NCBI GenBank assembly: GCA_020444175.1
Contig: JAHLLM010000002.1
Coordinates: forward strand, 1 to 64,000
Direction of reading: 5' to 3'
Source of the DNA: Desulfobulbaceae bacterium
GTDB lineage: Bacteria > Desulfobacterota > Desulfobulbia > Desulfobulbales > SURF-16
DNA length: 64,000 nucleotides
Below the pieces are notes generated by a model. The model saw only the letters and a program-made list of their open reading frames with translations. It did not search any database and was not told the origin of the DNA. The position numbers and the translations under genes are program-made. Shown one piece after another: positions 54,487 to 63,096 of this stretch. How positions within the stretch are numbered: position 1 is the stretch's first letter; each line of letters starts with the position of its first letter.

Positions 54487-55017
54487 CCTTGATCCCTCAA
54501 CTTCCGGGACGGGAGAGAGTGTTGCATAGTCAAAAAAAATTCCCTGTCAAAAAGCGAAGATCAGAGCATATCAATCCGTCTTCAGGCCATAAATGAAAAT
54601 TATTCACCGGCAGTTTTTTACATAATGTCCATGGTTGGACAATATTTGCAAGGCAAGGTCAAGATTTTTCAGCATGTTTGGCTCCTGTTTTTTGAAAGAC
54701 GATCAATTTTGACGGTCTCGGATTTATGTCATTCAGGGCAATAAGTTTCAAAATGAGCCGGGGCAATACGTTCAGTTTCCAACTTCGGAATCATGAACCT
54801 TGAAAAATCAATTTTTTTAGGATTTTACCAAAGATTGCAGGTTTCACATTTACTCACTTATGGAAGGCGGAAAGAAGGTGTTTTTGTTCAAAACGGGAAA
54901 TTCAAATTTCCCAAAAAAAGAGTTGACTGATTGACTGAGAGTTGATAGTAATAATTATCAAAAAAGGGTTAACTTTATTTTAACTAAGGTAATTTTTATG
55001 AGAGGAGGTATTGAATT
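54487..55017. other. Intergenic region upstream of the peroxidase gene
   Basis: 530 bp with no supported gene. A 22-residue minus-strand frame starting at 54674 has a good AGGAG but is very short. A Fur/PerR-like palindromic sequence lies at 54942-54961. Confidence 0.45.
54942..54961. promoter_or_regulatory. Possible Fur/PerR-type operator of the peroxidase gene
   Basis: TTGATAGTAATAATTATCAA is AT-rich with palindromic arms TTGATA/TATCAA, 56 bp before the start of a dihaem peroxidase gene, a common Fur/PerR-type target. The centre is not a perfect match to either consensus. Confidence 0.35.
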
Positions 55018-56052
55018 ATGAAGTGGAAGATGTTGCTTGCTGCAGGGGCTTTTTTTTTGTTTTGTTCACCGGTCATGGCCGCTGATTCTTTAAGAACACA
55101 GGCTTCAGAGGTGTTTGAACCGATTCCGCTGGGTCCGCCTGAGCTCAAGGCAAATCCTCAGACTCCGGCAAAAGAGGATCTCGGCAAAAAGCTGTTTTTT
55201 GATCCCCGGCTGTCAAAAAGCGCTTTAATCAGCTGTAACACATGTCATAATGTCGGCATGGGCGGGGCTGATTTTCAGGAAACATCCACCGGCCATGGCT
55301 GGCAGAAAGGACCACGTAATGCGCCTACAGTTTTGAATTCCGTCTATAACGTTGCCCAGTTCTGGGACGGAAGGGCAAAGGATCTGGCTGAGCAGGCGAA
55401 AGGGCCGGTACAGGCTGGGGTTGAGATGAACAATACGCCGGAACATGTTGTTGAAACGCTGAATAGCATGCCGGAATATGTCGAGCTTTTCACAAAAGCA
55501 TTTCCAGGGGAGAAAGACCCGGTCAGCTTTGATAATATGGCAAAAGCCATCGAGGTTTTTGAAGCAACGCTCAATACACCTCACTCGCCTTTTGACCGTT
55601 TTTTGCGGGGTGAAAAAAATGCCTTGAGCTCAGAGGCCCGCAAGGGGTTAGAGGTATTTATGGAAAAAGACTGCCATTCCTGTCACGGCGGTGTGAATAT
55701 GGGTGGCGACGATTACTATTCTTTTGGAGTGGAAAAGGCACCTGCCCAGGAAATCATGGCCGGGGACAAAGGCCGCTACCAGGTAACCCACCTCAAGGAT
55801 GATGAACATGTTTTCAAGTCGCCATCACTCCGGAATATTGAACTCACAGCCCCATACTTTCATTCCGGCAGGATCTGGAGCCTGCCGGAGGCAGTTGCGG
55901 TTATGGGCTCCTCACAGTTAGGAGCAACGCTTGATGACAGGGAAGTGGATTTCATTGTTGCATTTTTAAAAGCAACAACAGGCAATCAACCGCAAGTTGC
56001 ATATCCTGTTCTGCCGAAACCAACTGATAAAACCCCTGTTCCGGTATTATAA
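55018..56052 (+). CDS. Dihaem cytochrome c peroxidase
   Basis: A 344-residue periplasmic enzyme reducing H2O2 to water with electrons from c-type cytochromes. A signal peptide (LLAAGAFFLFCSPVMA), N-terminal haem motif CNTCH (Cys73, Cys76, His77), C-terminal haem motif CHSCH (Cys219, Cys222, His223) and the MauG/CcpA signatures GWQKGPRNAPTVLNSVYN and HVFKSPSLRNIELTAPYFHSG. GAGAGGAGG is 6-8 bp upstream of the ATG. The length fits bacterial CcpA. It provides oxidative-stress defence in an anaerobe. Confidence 0.95.
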   Translation: MKWKMLLAAGAFFLFCSPVMAADSLRTQASEVFEPIPLGPPELKANPQTPAKEDLGKKLFFDPRLSKSALISCNTCHNVGMGGADFQETSTGHGWQKGPRNAPTVLNSVYNVAQFWDGRAKDLAEQAKGPVQAGVEMNNTPEHVVETLNSMPEYVELFTKAFPGEKDPVSFDNMAKAIEVFEATLNTPHSPFDRFLRGEKNALSSEARKGLEVFMEKDCHSCHGGVNMGGDDYYSFGVEKAPAQEIMAGDKGRYQVTHLKDDEHVFKSPSLRNIELTAPYFHSGRIWSLPEAVAVMGSSQLGATLDDREVDFIVAFLKATTGNQPQVAYPVLPKPTDKTPVPVL

Positions 56053-56084
56053 TCATATACCTGTAAGGGTTTCCTTTATCCTGA

Positions 56085-56105
56085 GGGGCTGGTGGTTCCA
56101 GCCCC
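56085..56105 (+). other. GC-rich hairpin downstream of the peroxidase gene
   Basis: A perfect 8-bp stem GGGGCTGG/CCAGCCCC with a 5-nt loop, without a T-run. It begins 33 bp after the peroxidase stop and ends 20 bp before the next ATG, so it may shape the mRNA between the two genes. Confidence 0.55.
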
Positions 56106-56124
56106 CAAATGAGGCACATAACCT

Positions 56125-56628
56125 ATGCTAGTCTTTCATCGAATTATCAATGTTTGTTATACTCTTCTTCTTGGGACAACCATTGGGGCATCTTTCGCAT
56201 TGGGAGCTTTTGTAGCCCCCTCGATTTTTAACTCAGGGATCATTCTAGGAGCTGAGCTTCTTGATCATTATCAAGAAGGGCTGATAATGACAGAAATTTT
56301 TAAAAGATACTGTACCCTGCTTAATATAACGGTGGGCAGTATTCTGGTGTGGGAATGCATGAAATTTTTTGTTTTTAAAAAGCGAGATTACTTTCTGGTC
56401 CTTTCTGCCTGTGTGGTGACAGTTACAGGGTTACTCTTCACCAGCTATTTTACTCCGAAGATTATTGAGGCACAAGGCGGTGGTCCTGCAGCAACCGCAA
56501 CTGAAATATTTCAAACATTGCACCAGGCTTCGGTTACGGATTTCAGCTTTCTGTTGGTTGCTCTTGCCGTCATGTTAGCCAAAGTGTCTTTTAACAAAGA
56601 GTCTGGGCATGAGGAATTGAGTGGATGA
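56125..56628 (+). CDS. DUF4149-type integral membrane protein
   Basis: A 167-residue protein with four hydrophobic helices (about 8-30, 65-83, 89-110, 137-158). The pattern ASFALGAFVAPSIFNS, then TEIFKRYCTLLNITVGSILV and SYFTPKIIEAQG, matches the DUF4149 family of four-helix membrane proteins. Function unknown. It may be co-transcribed with the peroxidase gene 72 bp upstream. Confidence 0.78.
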   Translation: MLVFHRIINVCYTLLLGTTIGASFALGAFVAPSIFNSGIILGAELLDHYQEGLIMTEIFKRYCTLLNITVGSILVWECMKFFVFKKRDYFLVLSACVVTVTGLLFTSYFTPKIIEAQGGGPAATATEIFQTLHQASVTDFSFLLVALAVMLAKVSFNKESGHEELSG

Positions 56629-56808
56629 TTCCAATTTATCTGTCATTCCTCTCCTCCATTATTTGCATCTCCTGACAAAAAAATAAAAAACGCACTTGAA
56701 TTCTTGAATGCCCCCAATATAAAATCAATTGAGTAAAATAACCAGATTTCAAAATGATGTTTACGCCCCTAACTCAATTTTCCCACCAAATAAAAGGAGA
56801 GAACTTTT

Positions 56809-57321
56809 ATGAAAGCACCAGGTCGTATTTTTATTATTTTGTTGGCGTGCATTAGTCTTTTTCTGGCCGAGTCTGCTTTTGGCGCCACACCTGACGAGAT
56901 AAAAAATGTGGTTGACAAGGTCGAAAAAGCTGCTGCCCTGGTGGGGAGTGAAGGAGAAGCAGCCTATGGAAAATTGACAGATCCTGATGGGGAATTTGTC
57001 AATGGATCATTGTACGTGTTCGTTTTTTCTTTGCGTGCGGAAAATAAAGGGGTGCTTACAGCCCATTTGAAAAAGGGCATGGTGGGTAAAAGTCTGCTTT
57101 CCCTTAAGGAACCGGGAACCAACCGAAAATTTGCCCAGGATTTTGTCGCCATTGCCGAAAGTGCTCCAGGCAAAGGGTGGACGGAATACAAGTGGGCCAA
57201 GCCTAATGTGCGAGAGATTGCCGTCAAGGCCACCTATATTATGAAAGTTCCTGGTCATGAACTTGCAATTGGGGCTGGTATTTATGACGTTACCAAGGCT
57301 GAGGCTGAAGCTGTCATGTAA
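56809..57321 (+). CDS. Periplasmic single-Cache-domain protein
   Basis: A 170-residue exported protein: a signal peptide (FIILLACISLFLAESAFG) and a Cache_2-like domain (GSLYVFVFSLRAENKGVLTAH, GMVGKSLLSLKEPGTNRKFAQDF, GWTEYKWAKPN, LAIGAGIYDVTK). Stand-alone Cache proteins bind small ligands; the chemoreceptor gene 110 bp downstream is a plausible partner. AAGGAG lies 11 bp before the ATG. Confidence 0.82.
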   Translation: MKAPGRIFIILLACISLFLAESAFGATPDEIKNVVDKVEKAAALVGSEGEAAYGKLTDPDGEFVNGSLYVFVFSLRAENKGVLTAHLKKGMVGKSLLSLKEPGTNRKFAQDFVAIAESAPGKGWTEYKWAKPNVREIAVKATYIMKVPGHELAIGAGIYDVTKAEAEAVM

Positions 57322-57430
57322 ATCTCCATCAATGGAAAGATGTCCAAGAGCGTTGTTTAACCGCCTTAAGGTGTTCAAGTCCTGCAACTGATTGCTGAAA
57401 GTCTGATTCTCCTGCCAGGAGGTGTATTGT

Positions 57431-59296
57431 ATGTTTGCCAGTATCCGCTCAAAAATTGCTCTTCTCGTTATCGTCAGTGTTGTGATACTCACTCTTCTGG
57501 GGATGACGAGTGCCTATATCGACAAGTCAAAGAGCGGAAAAAACGCCATCGCCTCTCTCAGCCGGGAATTGGCCGTGAATGTTGCCGAAAGTATGATGCT
57601 CGAAGAGCAGTATATCAAGCTTAATCACACCGAAATTCTAAAAAAAATTGAGGATACACGGGGCAAAATGGCTCAGGTGCTGGCAAGTCTCGGCAGTACC
57701 GCCGATGCCGGTCAGGAGAAGGGTATCATCGAGAGAATCCTGTCAAAAGATAAGGCCAGACGTGATGTATTTCAGCAGATTAAAACGGTTCTTCCGCAAA
57801 TCAGGGAGGAGATAGCAGCCTATAACGATGTCTTGGAGAAGCTTAATGATAACATGACCGGAATAGTCGGAGCCATCAGCGAGGAGGAGTCCTTTCTGTC
57901 CATGGAGGGCGAGGTGTTGACCGCTGATGAATCAGCTCTGCGTGACCAGGTCATAGGTTTTCAGGGAAGAATGGACAAGCGGCTCATTGGCCTGCAGGCC
58001 CTTCATATGCATCGTGATTTTGATGAATTTCATTCCGGAAGAGATGCCCTTGAAGAAAGGGCCAAGCATGACATCGTCGGCATGACGAATTTGGTTAACC
58101 TTATAAATAAAGAGGTATACAGTGCCAAGTGGCAGGAGGCTATGGATATCTGGCCTCAGGTTATGGTTAAGGAAGATGGTATTGTCGCCAAATTGTCGGC
58201 GAATCAAGAGCTGAATGGGGTGCTTGAGAAAAACGGCAATGATATTCAGGAGCTGTGTCGCAGTATCGTTACTCTTTCCGAGAGATCCATTGCCCAGACC
58301 ACTAAGGCCAGCAGAATCCTTGGAATTTCCATTTTTTCCGGAGGCATCATACTTCTTCTTTTTATCGGTATGATAACTATTCAAAGTGCACACAAGTCAC
58401 TTCACACCGTTATTTCCGGGGTTACCACCTCCTCGGCCGAGGTCATGGCGGCCTCAAATCATGTCGCCACCTCAAGCTATCATCTGGCCTCCAGCGCCAC
58501 GCAGCAGGCTGCTGCACTGGAAGATGCGGTTCTTTCCCTGAAGGAGATGTCAAGCCATACGGAGCATAATGCAGACAGCGCAAATCAGGCCAATGAAGTT
58601 GTTCGTCAGAATCATGAATCTGTTAATGAGGCTAGTGAGAAGATTTCCCACCTGACCTTGTCCATGGAAGAGATTTACCGCGCCAGTGAAGAAACATCGC
58701 GCATCATCAAAACAATAGATGAAATTGCCTTTCAGACCAACATTCTGGCTTTGAATGCTGCCGTGGAAGCTGCCAGAGCCGGGGAGGCGGGTGCCGGATT
58801 CGCCGTTGTTGCCGATGAGGTACGAAATCTTGCCATGCGCTCGGCTGAAGCGGCGAGAACCACGTCGGCTCTTATTGAGAATACCGCCTCAAAGGTGCAT
58901 AAAGGCTCAGACATGGTCTCAGAATTCAAGGTCACCTTTGAAAACGTGGCGGATGGCAATACCTCAGTGCATATGATCATTGAAGAAATTGCCAAGGCAA
59001 CTTCAGGACAGGCCGAAGGAATTAAAGGCCTCACCTCGACCATGGATGAGATGCAGAAGGTCATTCACGAAAATGCCGCGGCAGCGGAACAGTCTGCTTC
59101 TGCCGCCGAAGAACTGAATGCCCAGGCTGAGGAGATGCAACTCTATTCGGACCAACTCGTTGTTCTGGTCGGAGATCATGATAAGAATGCCCCCCCAAAG
59201 AGGACGGAGAACGTGCAAAACCAAAACAACGCCTCAAAGGCGGAGGATGCTTATGTCGTGCCCGGGGAAAAGCATTTGCTCGTTGATTCGGAGTAG
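57431..59296 (+). CDS. Methyl-accepting chemotaxis protein
   Basis: A 621-residue membrane receptor. TM1 about 9-28, a helical periplasmic region to about 295, TM2 about 298-318, no clear HAMP, then the long signalling helices with the hairpin tip [20 protein letters not shown] and [15 protein letters not shown] Glu/Gln/Ala-rich methylation-type helix is seen on both sides. AGGAGG 8 bp before ATG 57431 decides the start; the frame opens earlier with GTG 57422. The C-terminus has no CheR-docking pentapeptide. It may be a substrate for the CheR/CheB pair at 9-10 kb. Confidence 0.93.
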   Translation: MFASIRSKIALLVIVSVVILTLLGMTSAYIDKSKSGKNAIASLSRELAVNVAESMMLEEQYIKLNHTEILKKIEDTRGKMAQVLASLGSTADAGQEKGIIERILSKDKARRDVFQQIKTVLPQIREEIAAYNDVLEKLNDNMTGIVGAISEEESFLSMEGEVLTADESALRDQVIGFQGRMDKRLIGLQALHMHRDFDEFHSGRDALEERAKHDIVGMTNLVNLINKEVYSAKWQEAMDIWPQVMVKEDGIVAKLSANQELNGVLEKNGNDIQELCRSIVTLSERSIAQTTKASRILGISIFSGGIILLLFIGMITIQSAHKSLHTVISGVTTSSAEVMAASNHVATSSYHLASSATQQAAALEDAVLSLKEMSSHTEHNADSANQANEVVRQNHESVNEASEKISHLTLSMEEIYRASEETSRIIKTIDEIAFQTNILALNAAVEAARAGEAGAGFAVVADEVRNLAMRSAEAARTTSALIENTASKVHKGSDMVSEFKVTFENVADGNTSVHMIIEEIAKATSGQAEGIKGLTSTMDEMQKVIHENAAAAEQSASAAEELNAQAEEMQLYSDQLVVLVGDHDKNAPPKRTENVQNQNNASKAEDAYVVPGEKHLLVDSE

Positions 59297-59358
59297 CGTG
59301 TTCGACGTTCTTCGTATAAATGAACCACGGTGACCGCGCATCGGAACGTTCAATCCAT

Positions 59359-59383
59359 AAGAAAGGGTGCTGCCTTTCTTTTT
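59359..59383 (+). terminator. Terminator of the chemoreceptor gene
   Basis: An 8-bp stem AAGAAAGG/CCTTTCTT with a 6-nt loop, ending in five T residues counted with the stem. It lies in the convergent gap before the leftward propeller gene. Confidence 0.6.
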
Positions 59384-59429
59384 GGTGATTTTGATCTGGG
59401 TGCAGTCGTTTTTTCAGGCTTTACACATC

Positions 59430-61100
59430 TCAATCTTCCTGGCAGTCCCCCTTTGCTTCCTTGATTTCAAATATGGTTGTCGATCCGCTGACTTCGTTGG
59501 CGACCACAAGCAGTGGTTTATGAACAGGACTTCTGTCCCTGCTGATAAAAAGAAGACCTTCCGGGGCCAGATCGCCTGCCGTGTCTAAGGAAGGATCGCC
59601 GCCGAAATCTCTGGTGTTCTTGTATTCAATAAATTGCGGAGCATAGGGATTGGTAATATCATAAACCATGATGCCGCCAACTCTTTCAAGGCCGATAAAA
59701 GCGTATGTTCTGCGGCCGATATGCCCCAGGGCGATCCCTTCAGGCTCAGGCCCCTTGTCGTCGCTTCGGTTATCAAATGAATCATTTTCATCGTCAGTAG
59801 AATTAAAATCGGCCGGAAGGGAATCTGCTGTGATTTTTTCAATGGCATCACCGCTGTCAAATACCATTTCCCCTTTGTCATTGAAAATGGAGAATGAGCG
59901 TGCTCCATATGAATACAGGCGATCAAAATCTCCGTCATCATCAATATCGCCTTTCGTGTTGGTGATCTTAAGGCGTCCAACATTCTCGCTTTGCTGCAGT
60001 TCTTCCGCATTGGGAAAGGTGTACGGATCAAGGGATATATCCTTGATCCTTGCCTCTTCGCTGAAAGCGTCATAATCCCTGGAATCTCCTTCATTTGCCG
60101 TCACAATGAAGGTTTTGCCCCGATAAAAATAAGAGGCAATGGCATCCGGCTGATACATTCCGTAAACCGGCCAGTTGGTGATATTGATTATATCGTCTTT
60201 GTTGCTGGCATCGAGACCGTTATTTGGCAGCGAATGATCTTTAAAGCCGAGGCCGACAAGTTGTTTTACAGCCCCCTCATCAATGTCGATTTCAGCCAGG
60301 GCGTTATTTTCCTGCAAAGAGACCCAGGCTGTTTTCGAATCTCGTGACACGGTGATGTATTCAGGCTCCAGGTCCTGGGCAACAGTGGCATTGGGACCGA
60401 AAACTCGAATCGATTCATCCAGTGCCGTACCATTGAACCTGGTAAATGATACCGTCCGTACTTGATCCTGGGTGAGATGAGTAACGCACTCTGCCAGGGA
60501 TTCGTGCCTTTTTCTTTCTGTTTTCAGGTGACGGCCCGGGTAGGAGTCATTGTCTATGCAAAGGTCAATGATACTGACAGTGCCTTCTGGATCATTCTGA
60601 TAGGAGTCATCCGGTTCGCCTTCGTTGGCGACAAGCAGGTGTCTGCCGTTTGGCGTGAAAGTCAGCATGTCCGGCAGGGCACCCACTGTTACTTTGTTTA
60701 AGAAAGAGCCGTTTGCATCGAAAAAGGCAACTGTGCCGGGGGCCTGTTTGTCATTGTTTTCAACTGCAGCAGCAATGATGCCTTTTTGGGCTGCAACACT
60801 GTTTGCCGCTTTGCCAAAGTCGCTCAGATTTATTGAATTTACGAGTATTGGATTTTCAGGATCCATGATATCCAGCACATCGATGTTTCCGGTGGCGGCA
60901 TTGGTGACAAATATCCTTTTTGATTTTGCGTCGTAGGCCGGTATCTCGGCTGCACTGCCAGCGAAGATGCCGGTCCGGTAGGAGCCGATTCTTTGAAGTG
61001 TTATCTCCTTTTTCTGGGCATAGCATAAACTGACACCGGAAAAGAGACAACTTGCAGACAGCAAGATGCCCAAAGCGCAAACGGTTATACTTTTTTTCAT
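59430..61100 (-). CDS. Choice-of-anchor-I family beta-propeller protein
   Basis: A 556-residue exported protein. ATG 61100 has GGAGG 6 bp upstream and a signal peptide (KKSITVCALGILLSASCLFSG). Propeller-like repeats (FVTNAATGNIDVLDIMDP, LLVANEGEPDDSYQNDPEGT, AWVSLQENNALAEIDID, FIVTANEGDSRDYDAF, DKGPEPEGIALGHIGRRTYAFIG) match the choice-of-anchor I domain. Proteins of this type are often annotated as alkaline-phosphatase-like or esterase-like, without proof. The mature C-terminus has no visible sorting or anchor motif. Confidence 0.85.
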   Translation of the reverse strand: MKKSITVCALGILLSASCLFSGVSLCYAQKKEITLQRIGSYRTGIFAGSAAEIPAYDAKSKRIFVTNAATGNIDVLDIMDPENPILVNSINLSDFGKAANSVAAQKGIIAAAVENNDKQAPGTVAFFDANGSFLNKVTVGALPDMLTFTPNGRHLLVANEGEPDDSYQNDPEGTVSIIDLCIDNDSYPGRHLKTERKRHESLAECVTHLTQDQVRTVSFTRFNGTALDESIRVFGPNATVAQDLEPEYITVSRDSKTAWVSLQENNALAEIDIDEGAVKQLVGLGFKDHSLPNNGLDASNKDDIINITNWPVYGMYQPDAIASYFYRGKTFIVTANEGDSRDYDAFSEEARIKDISLDPYTFPNAEELQQSENVGRLKITNTKGDIDDDGDFDRLYSYGARSFSIFNDKGEMVFDSGDAIEKITADSLPADFNSTDDENDSFDNRSDDKGPEPEGIALGHIGRRTYAFIGLERVGGIMVYDITNPYAPQFIEYKNTRDFGGDPSLDTAGDLAPEGLLFISRDRSPVHKPLLVVANEVSGSTTIFEIKEAKGDCQED

Positions 61101-61304
61101 TTCCATCCTCCACTGTTTGGTTGCCAATAATGATTCAAATTGAGACAAACAGTAACGTGAAACTATGAAAGAACTGTTAAGAAATCATTAAAAGAAAGTT
61201 AGAAAGAGGGGTAGTTTTTCAGGGACCTTGGGAGGACCAAAGGTGTCAGGCGGATATCGGGCAGGGAAGCGAGCCTGCGAGAGGATCATTTGTGGACGGG
61301 CACG

Positions 61305-61445
61305 AGTGTCATGTCAAGCTTCAATTGTCGTGCAGGTCGCCATGCCCATGGCGACTCTTCAGTGTCGGAAAGGGGGCGAAGTCTCTCCTTGTTCGCTATC
61401 TTCCGACCTCTACAGCATGTGTCAAAAGGCATTTGATATGACACT
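61305..61445. mobile_element. Second MITE-like element with 13-bp inverted repeats
   Basis: AGTGTCATGTCAA (61305-61317) and TTGATATGACACT (61433-61445) are inverted repeats matching at 12 of 13 positions. The 141-bp interval has an internal perfect hairpin GTCGCCAT/ATGGCGAC (61337-61356) and no gene. Its right end overlaps the left end of the MITE-like copy 2 by two bases. Confidence 0.6.
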
Positions 61446-61633
61446 AGCAGGCTGTTGAAAAATGTAGCGAGCGTAGCGGAGACAAGGATTTATGCCCTTC
61501 AGGGTGAAAATGAGGCGAAAAAGCGCAGTTTACATGGAGTAAATGAGCATTTTGAGCCGAATTTTGACGCAGTATCAGCAGATAGCGAACAAAGTGAGAC
61601 TTCGAGCGCAGTAGTTTTTCAATAACCTGCTAG
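61444..61633 (+). mobile_element. MITE-like element, copy 2
   Basis: About 190 bp, with the terminal inverted repeats CTAGCAGGCTGTTGAAAAA and TTTTTCAATAACCTGCTAG. The interior is nearly identical to 35091-35255 apart from about 25 extra bases (around ATAGCGAACAAAGTGAGAC) near the right end. The last four bases overlap the 3' end of the following kinase gene, supplying its TAG stop. Confidence 0.85.
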
Positions 61634-63096
61634 TTTAATTGACCGGGATGTGTTTCCGTTTTAACCGGAAATTTTATGGTGAAGGTCACTCCGCCCTTAC
61701 TGTTGTTGGCAACAGAAACAGTGCCTGACTGCTGATCGATCAGTCGTTTGCATATTGCCAGGCCCAGCCCTGTTCCTTTTGTTTTTGTGGTAAAAAAAGG
61801 TTCAAAGATGCTGGAGATTTGTTCCTCGGGAATTCCCTCGCCGGTGTCTGAAATCTCTACCTCCACATGCCCGGACGGCAGCTTCGATGTCTTGGCGCGT
61901 ATGGTACCGCTTTGAGGTATGGCATCAACCGCGTTGAGAAGCAGGTTCAAAAATACCTGAAGCAGCTGGGAGGGATCTGCGTTTATTTCCGGCAGGTTTT
62001 CATCGAGTCTTGAGATTATGTTAATTTCTTTATTTCTCCGGTTTTTTTCTGCTCCCTTGAGCGAGTATTGCATGCTTTGCAGGGCATTTTCAAGCACCGT
62101 GTTAATATTAACACTGGTCAGTTCCGGTTGAGGCGGTCTGGCGTAACGAAGCAGACTTTCAAGGAGATTTTCAACACGGTCAAGCTCAGTGGTCATTTCC
62201 TTGAAAAGAGTTTTGCTGACATTGGTAAGCTCAAGTTTGCCGTCAAGAAACTGAATTGTCAATCTTATGCCGGCCAGGGGGTTTCTAACTTCATGGGCCA
62301 GTCCTGCCGCAATTTCGCCGACAACCGCCAGGCGTTCTGCATTTTGCATTCGTGCATATTGATCCTTTATCGACATTGCCATGTCATTAAAATCGGTGGA
62401 AAGTTCTTTAAATTCATCTTTGAGTTGTTCTTCAATTCTATAGTTCAGGTTGCCGTTCTTCAGGCTGCTTGTTGCCTTGGTAAGGGCAGACAAAGAGGCC
62501 GTGAAGTCTCTGAAGAAAAAGAGAGTGATGCCCAGAACTATGAGTGGGCCAAGGGTCAGGAGAAGGGCGAGCAGCATCTTCGTGTTGACAATTTCTCTGC
62601 GGGCCAGTTTGAGTTTTTTGGTGAATCTTCCTGATGCGAAGGCTATCATGTCCGTCATCTCAGCGACAATTTCGGTTCCCTGCGAGTGGGCAATCTGGCG
62701 TTCCTGATTCAATCTTTCCTCATTGGACCGTATGGTGTACACCCTGCTCAGATTTTTTTTGTAGCGGGCCACTTTTTTTGCAAAAATTTCCAGGCGTTCC
62801 TGGACGTCTGGTTCGTGGTGGCATTCGAAGCATGTGGAGATTGTGGAATCCATTTCTTCCACATGTTCAATAAAATTATCTAGATTTGTGGAAAAAGGCG
62901 AGCCCTTGAGAAGAAGGTCAGCCTGGACGACTTTGAGGTTGTGCAGCGCTTTTTCCCGCAGCATACCTATGTGCTGCAGGGTGATAATGTCCTCAAGCTG
63001 TGCATTCCCCTTTTCCATTGACCGGTAAATGGAAATACCTCCGGCAATAAAGCCGATGGTGAGAATAAGAAGCGATATGAAAATTTTCTTTTTCAT
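61630..63096 (-). CDS. Sensor histidine kinase with c-type haem motif
   Basis: A 488-residue membrane kinase: TM1 about 5-24, a helical periplasmic domain with the haem c motif CFECH (Cys89, Cys92, His93), TM2 about 173-195, HAMP, HisKA with GLAHEVRNPLAGIR (His near 265) and HATPase (DTGEGIPEEQ, KGTGLGLAICKR). The family-level idea is redox or gas sensing by a covalently bound haem. The ATG overlaps the stop of the PhnD-like lipoprotein gene (TAATG), which likely supplies ligand information. No response regulator is next to it in view; the gene ends in a MITE-like element. Confidence 0.92.
   Translation of the reverse strand: MKKKIFISLLILTIGFIAGGISIYRSMEKGNAQLEDIITLQHIGMLREKALHNLKVVQADLLLKGSPFSTNLDNFIEHVEEMDSTISTCFECHHEPDVQERLEIFAKKVARYKKNLSRVYTIRSNEERLNQERQIAHSQGTEIVAEMTDMIAFASGRFTKKLKLARREIVNTKMLLALLLTLGPLIVLGITLFFFRDFTASLSALTKATSSLKNGNLNYRIEEQLKDEFKELSTDFNDMAMSIKDQYARMQNAERLAVVGEIAAGLAHEVRNPLAGIRLTIQFLDGKLELTNVSKTLFKEMTTELDRVENLLESLLRYARPPQPELTSVNINTVLENALQSMQYSLKGAEKNRRNKEINIISRLDENLPEINADPSQLLQVFLNLLLNAVDAIPQSGTIRAKTSKLPSGHVEVEISDTGEGIPEEQISSIFEPFFTTKTKGTGLGLAICKRLIDQQSGTVSVANNSKGGVTFTIKFPVKTETHPGQLN

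Noticed and set aside
54609-54674. 22-codon minus-strand frame with AGGAG upstream
   Set aside because: Too short to judge from sequence; no conserved neighbour and no terminator.
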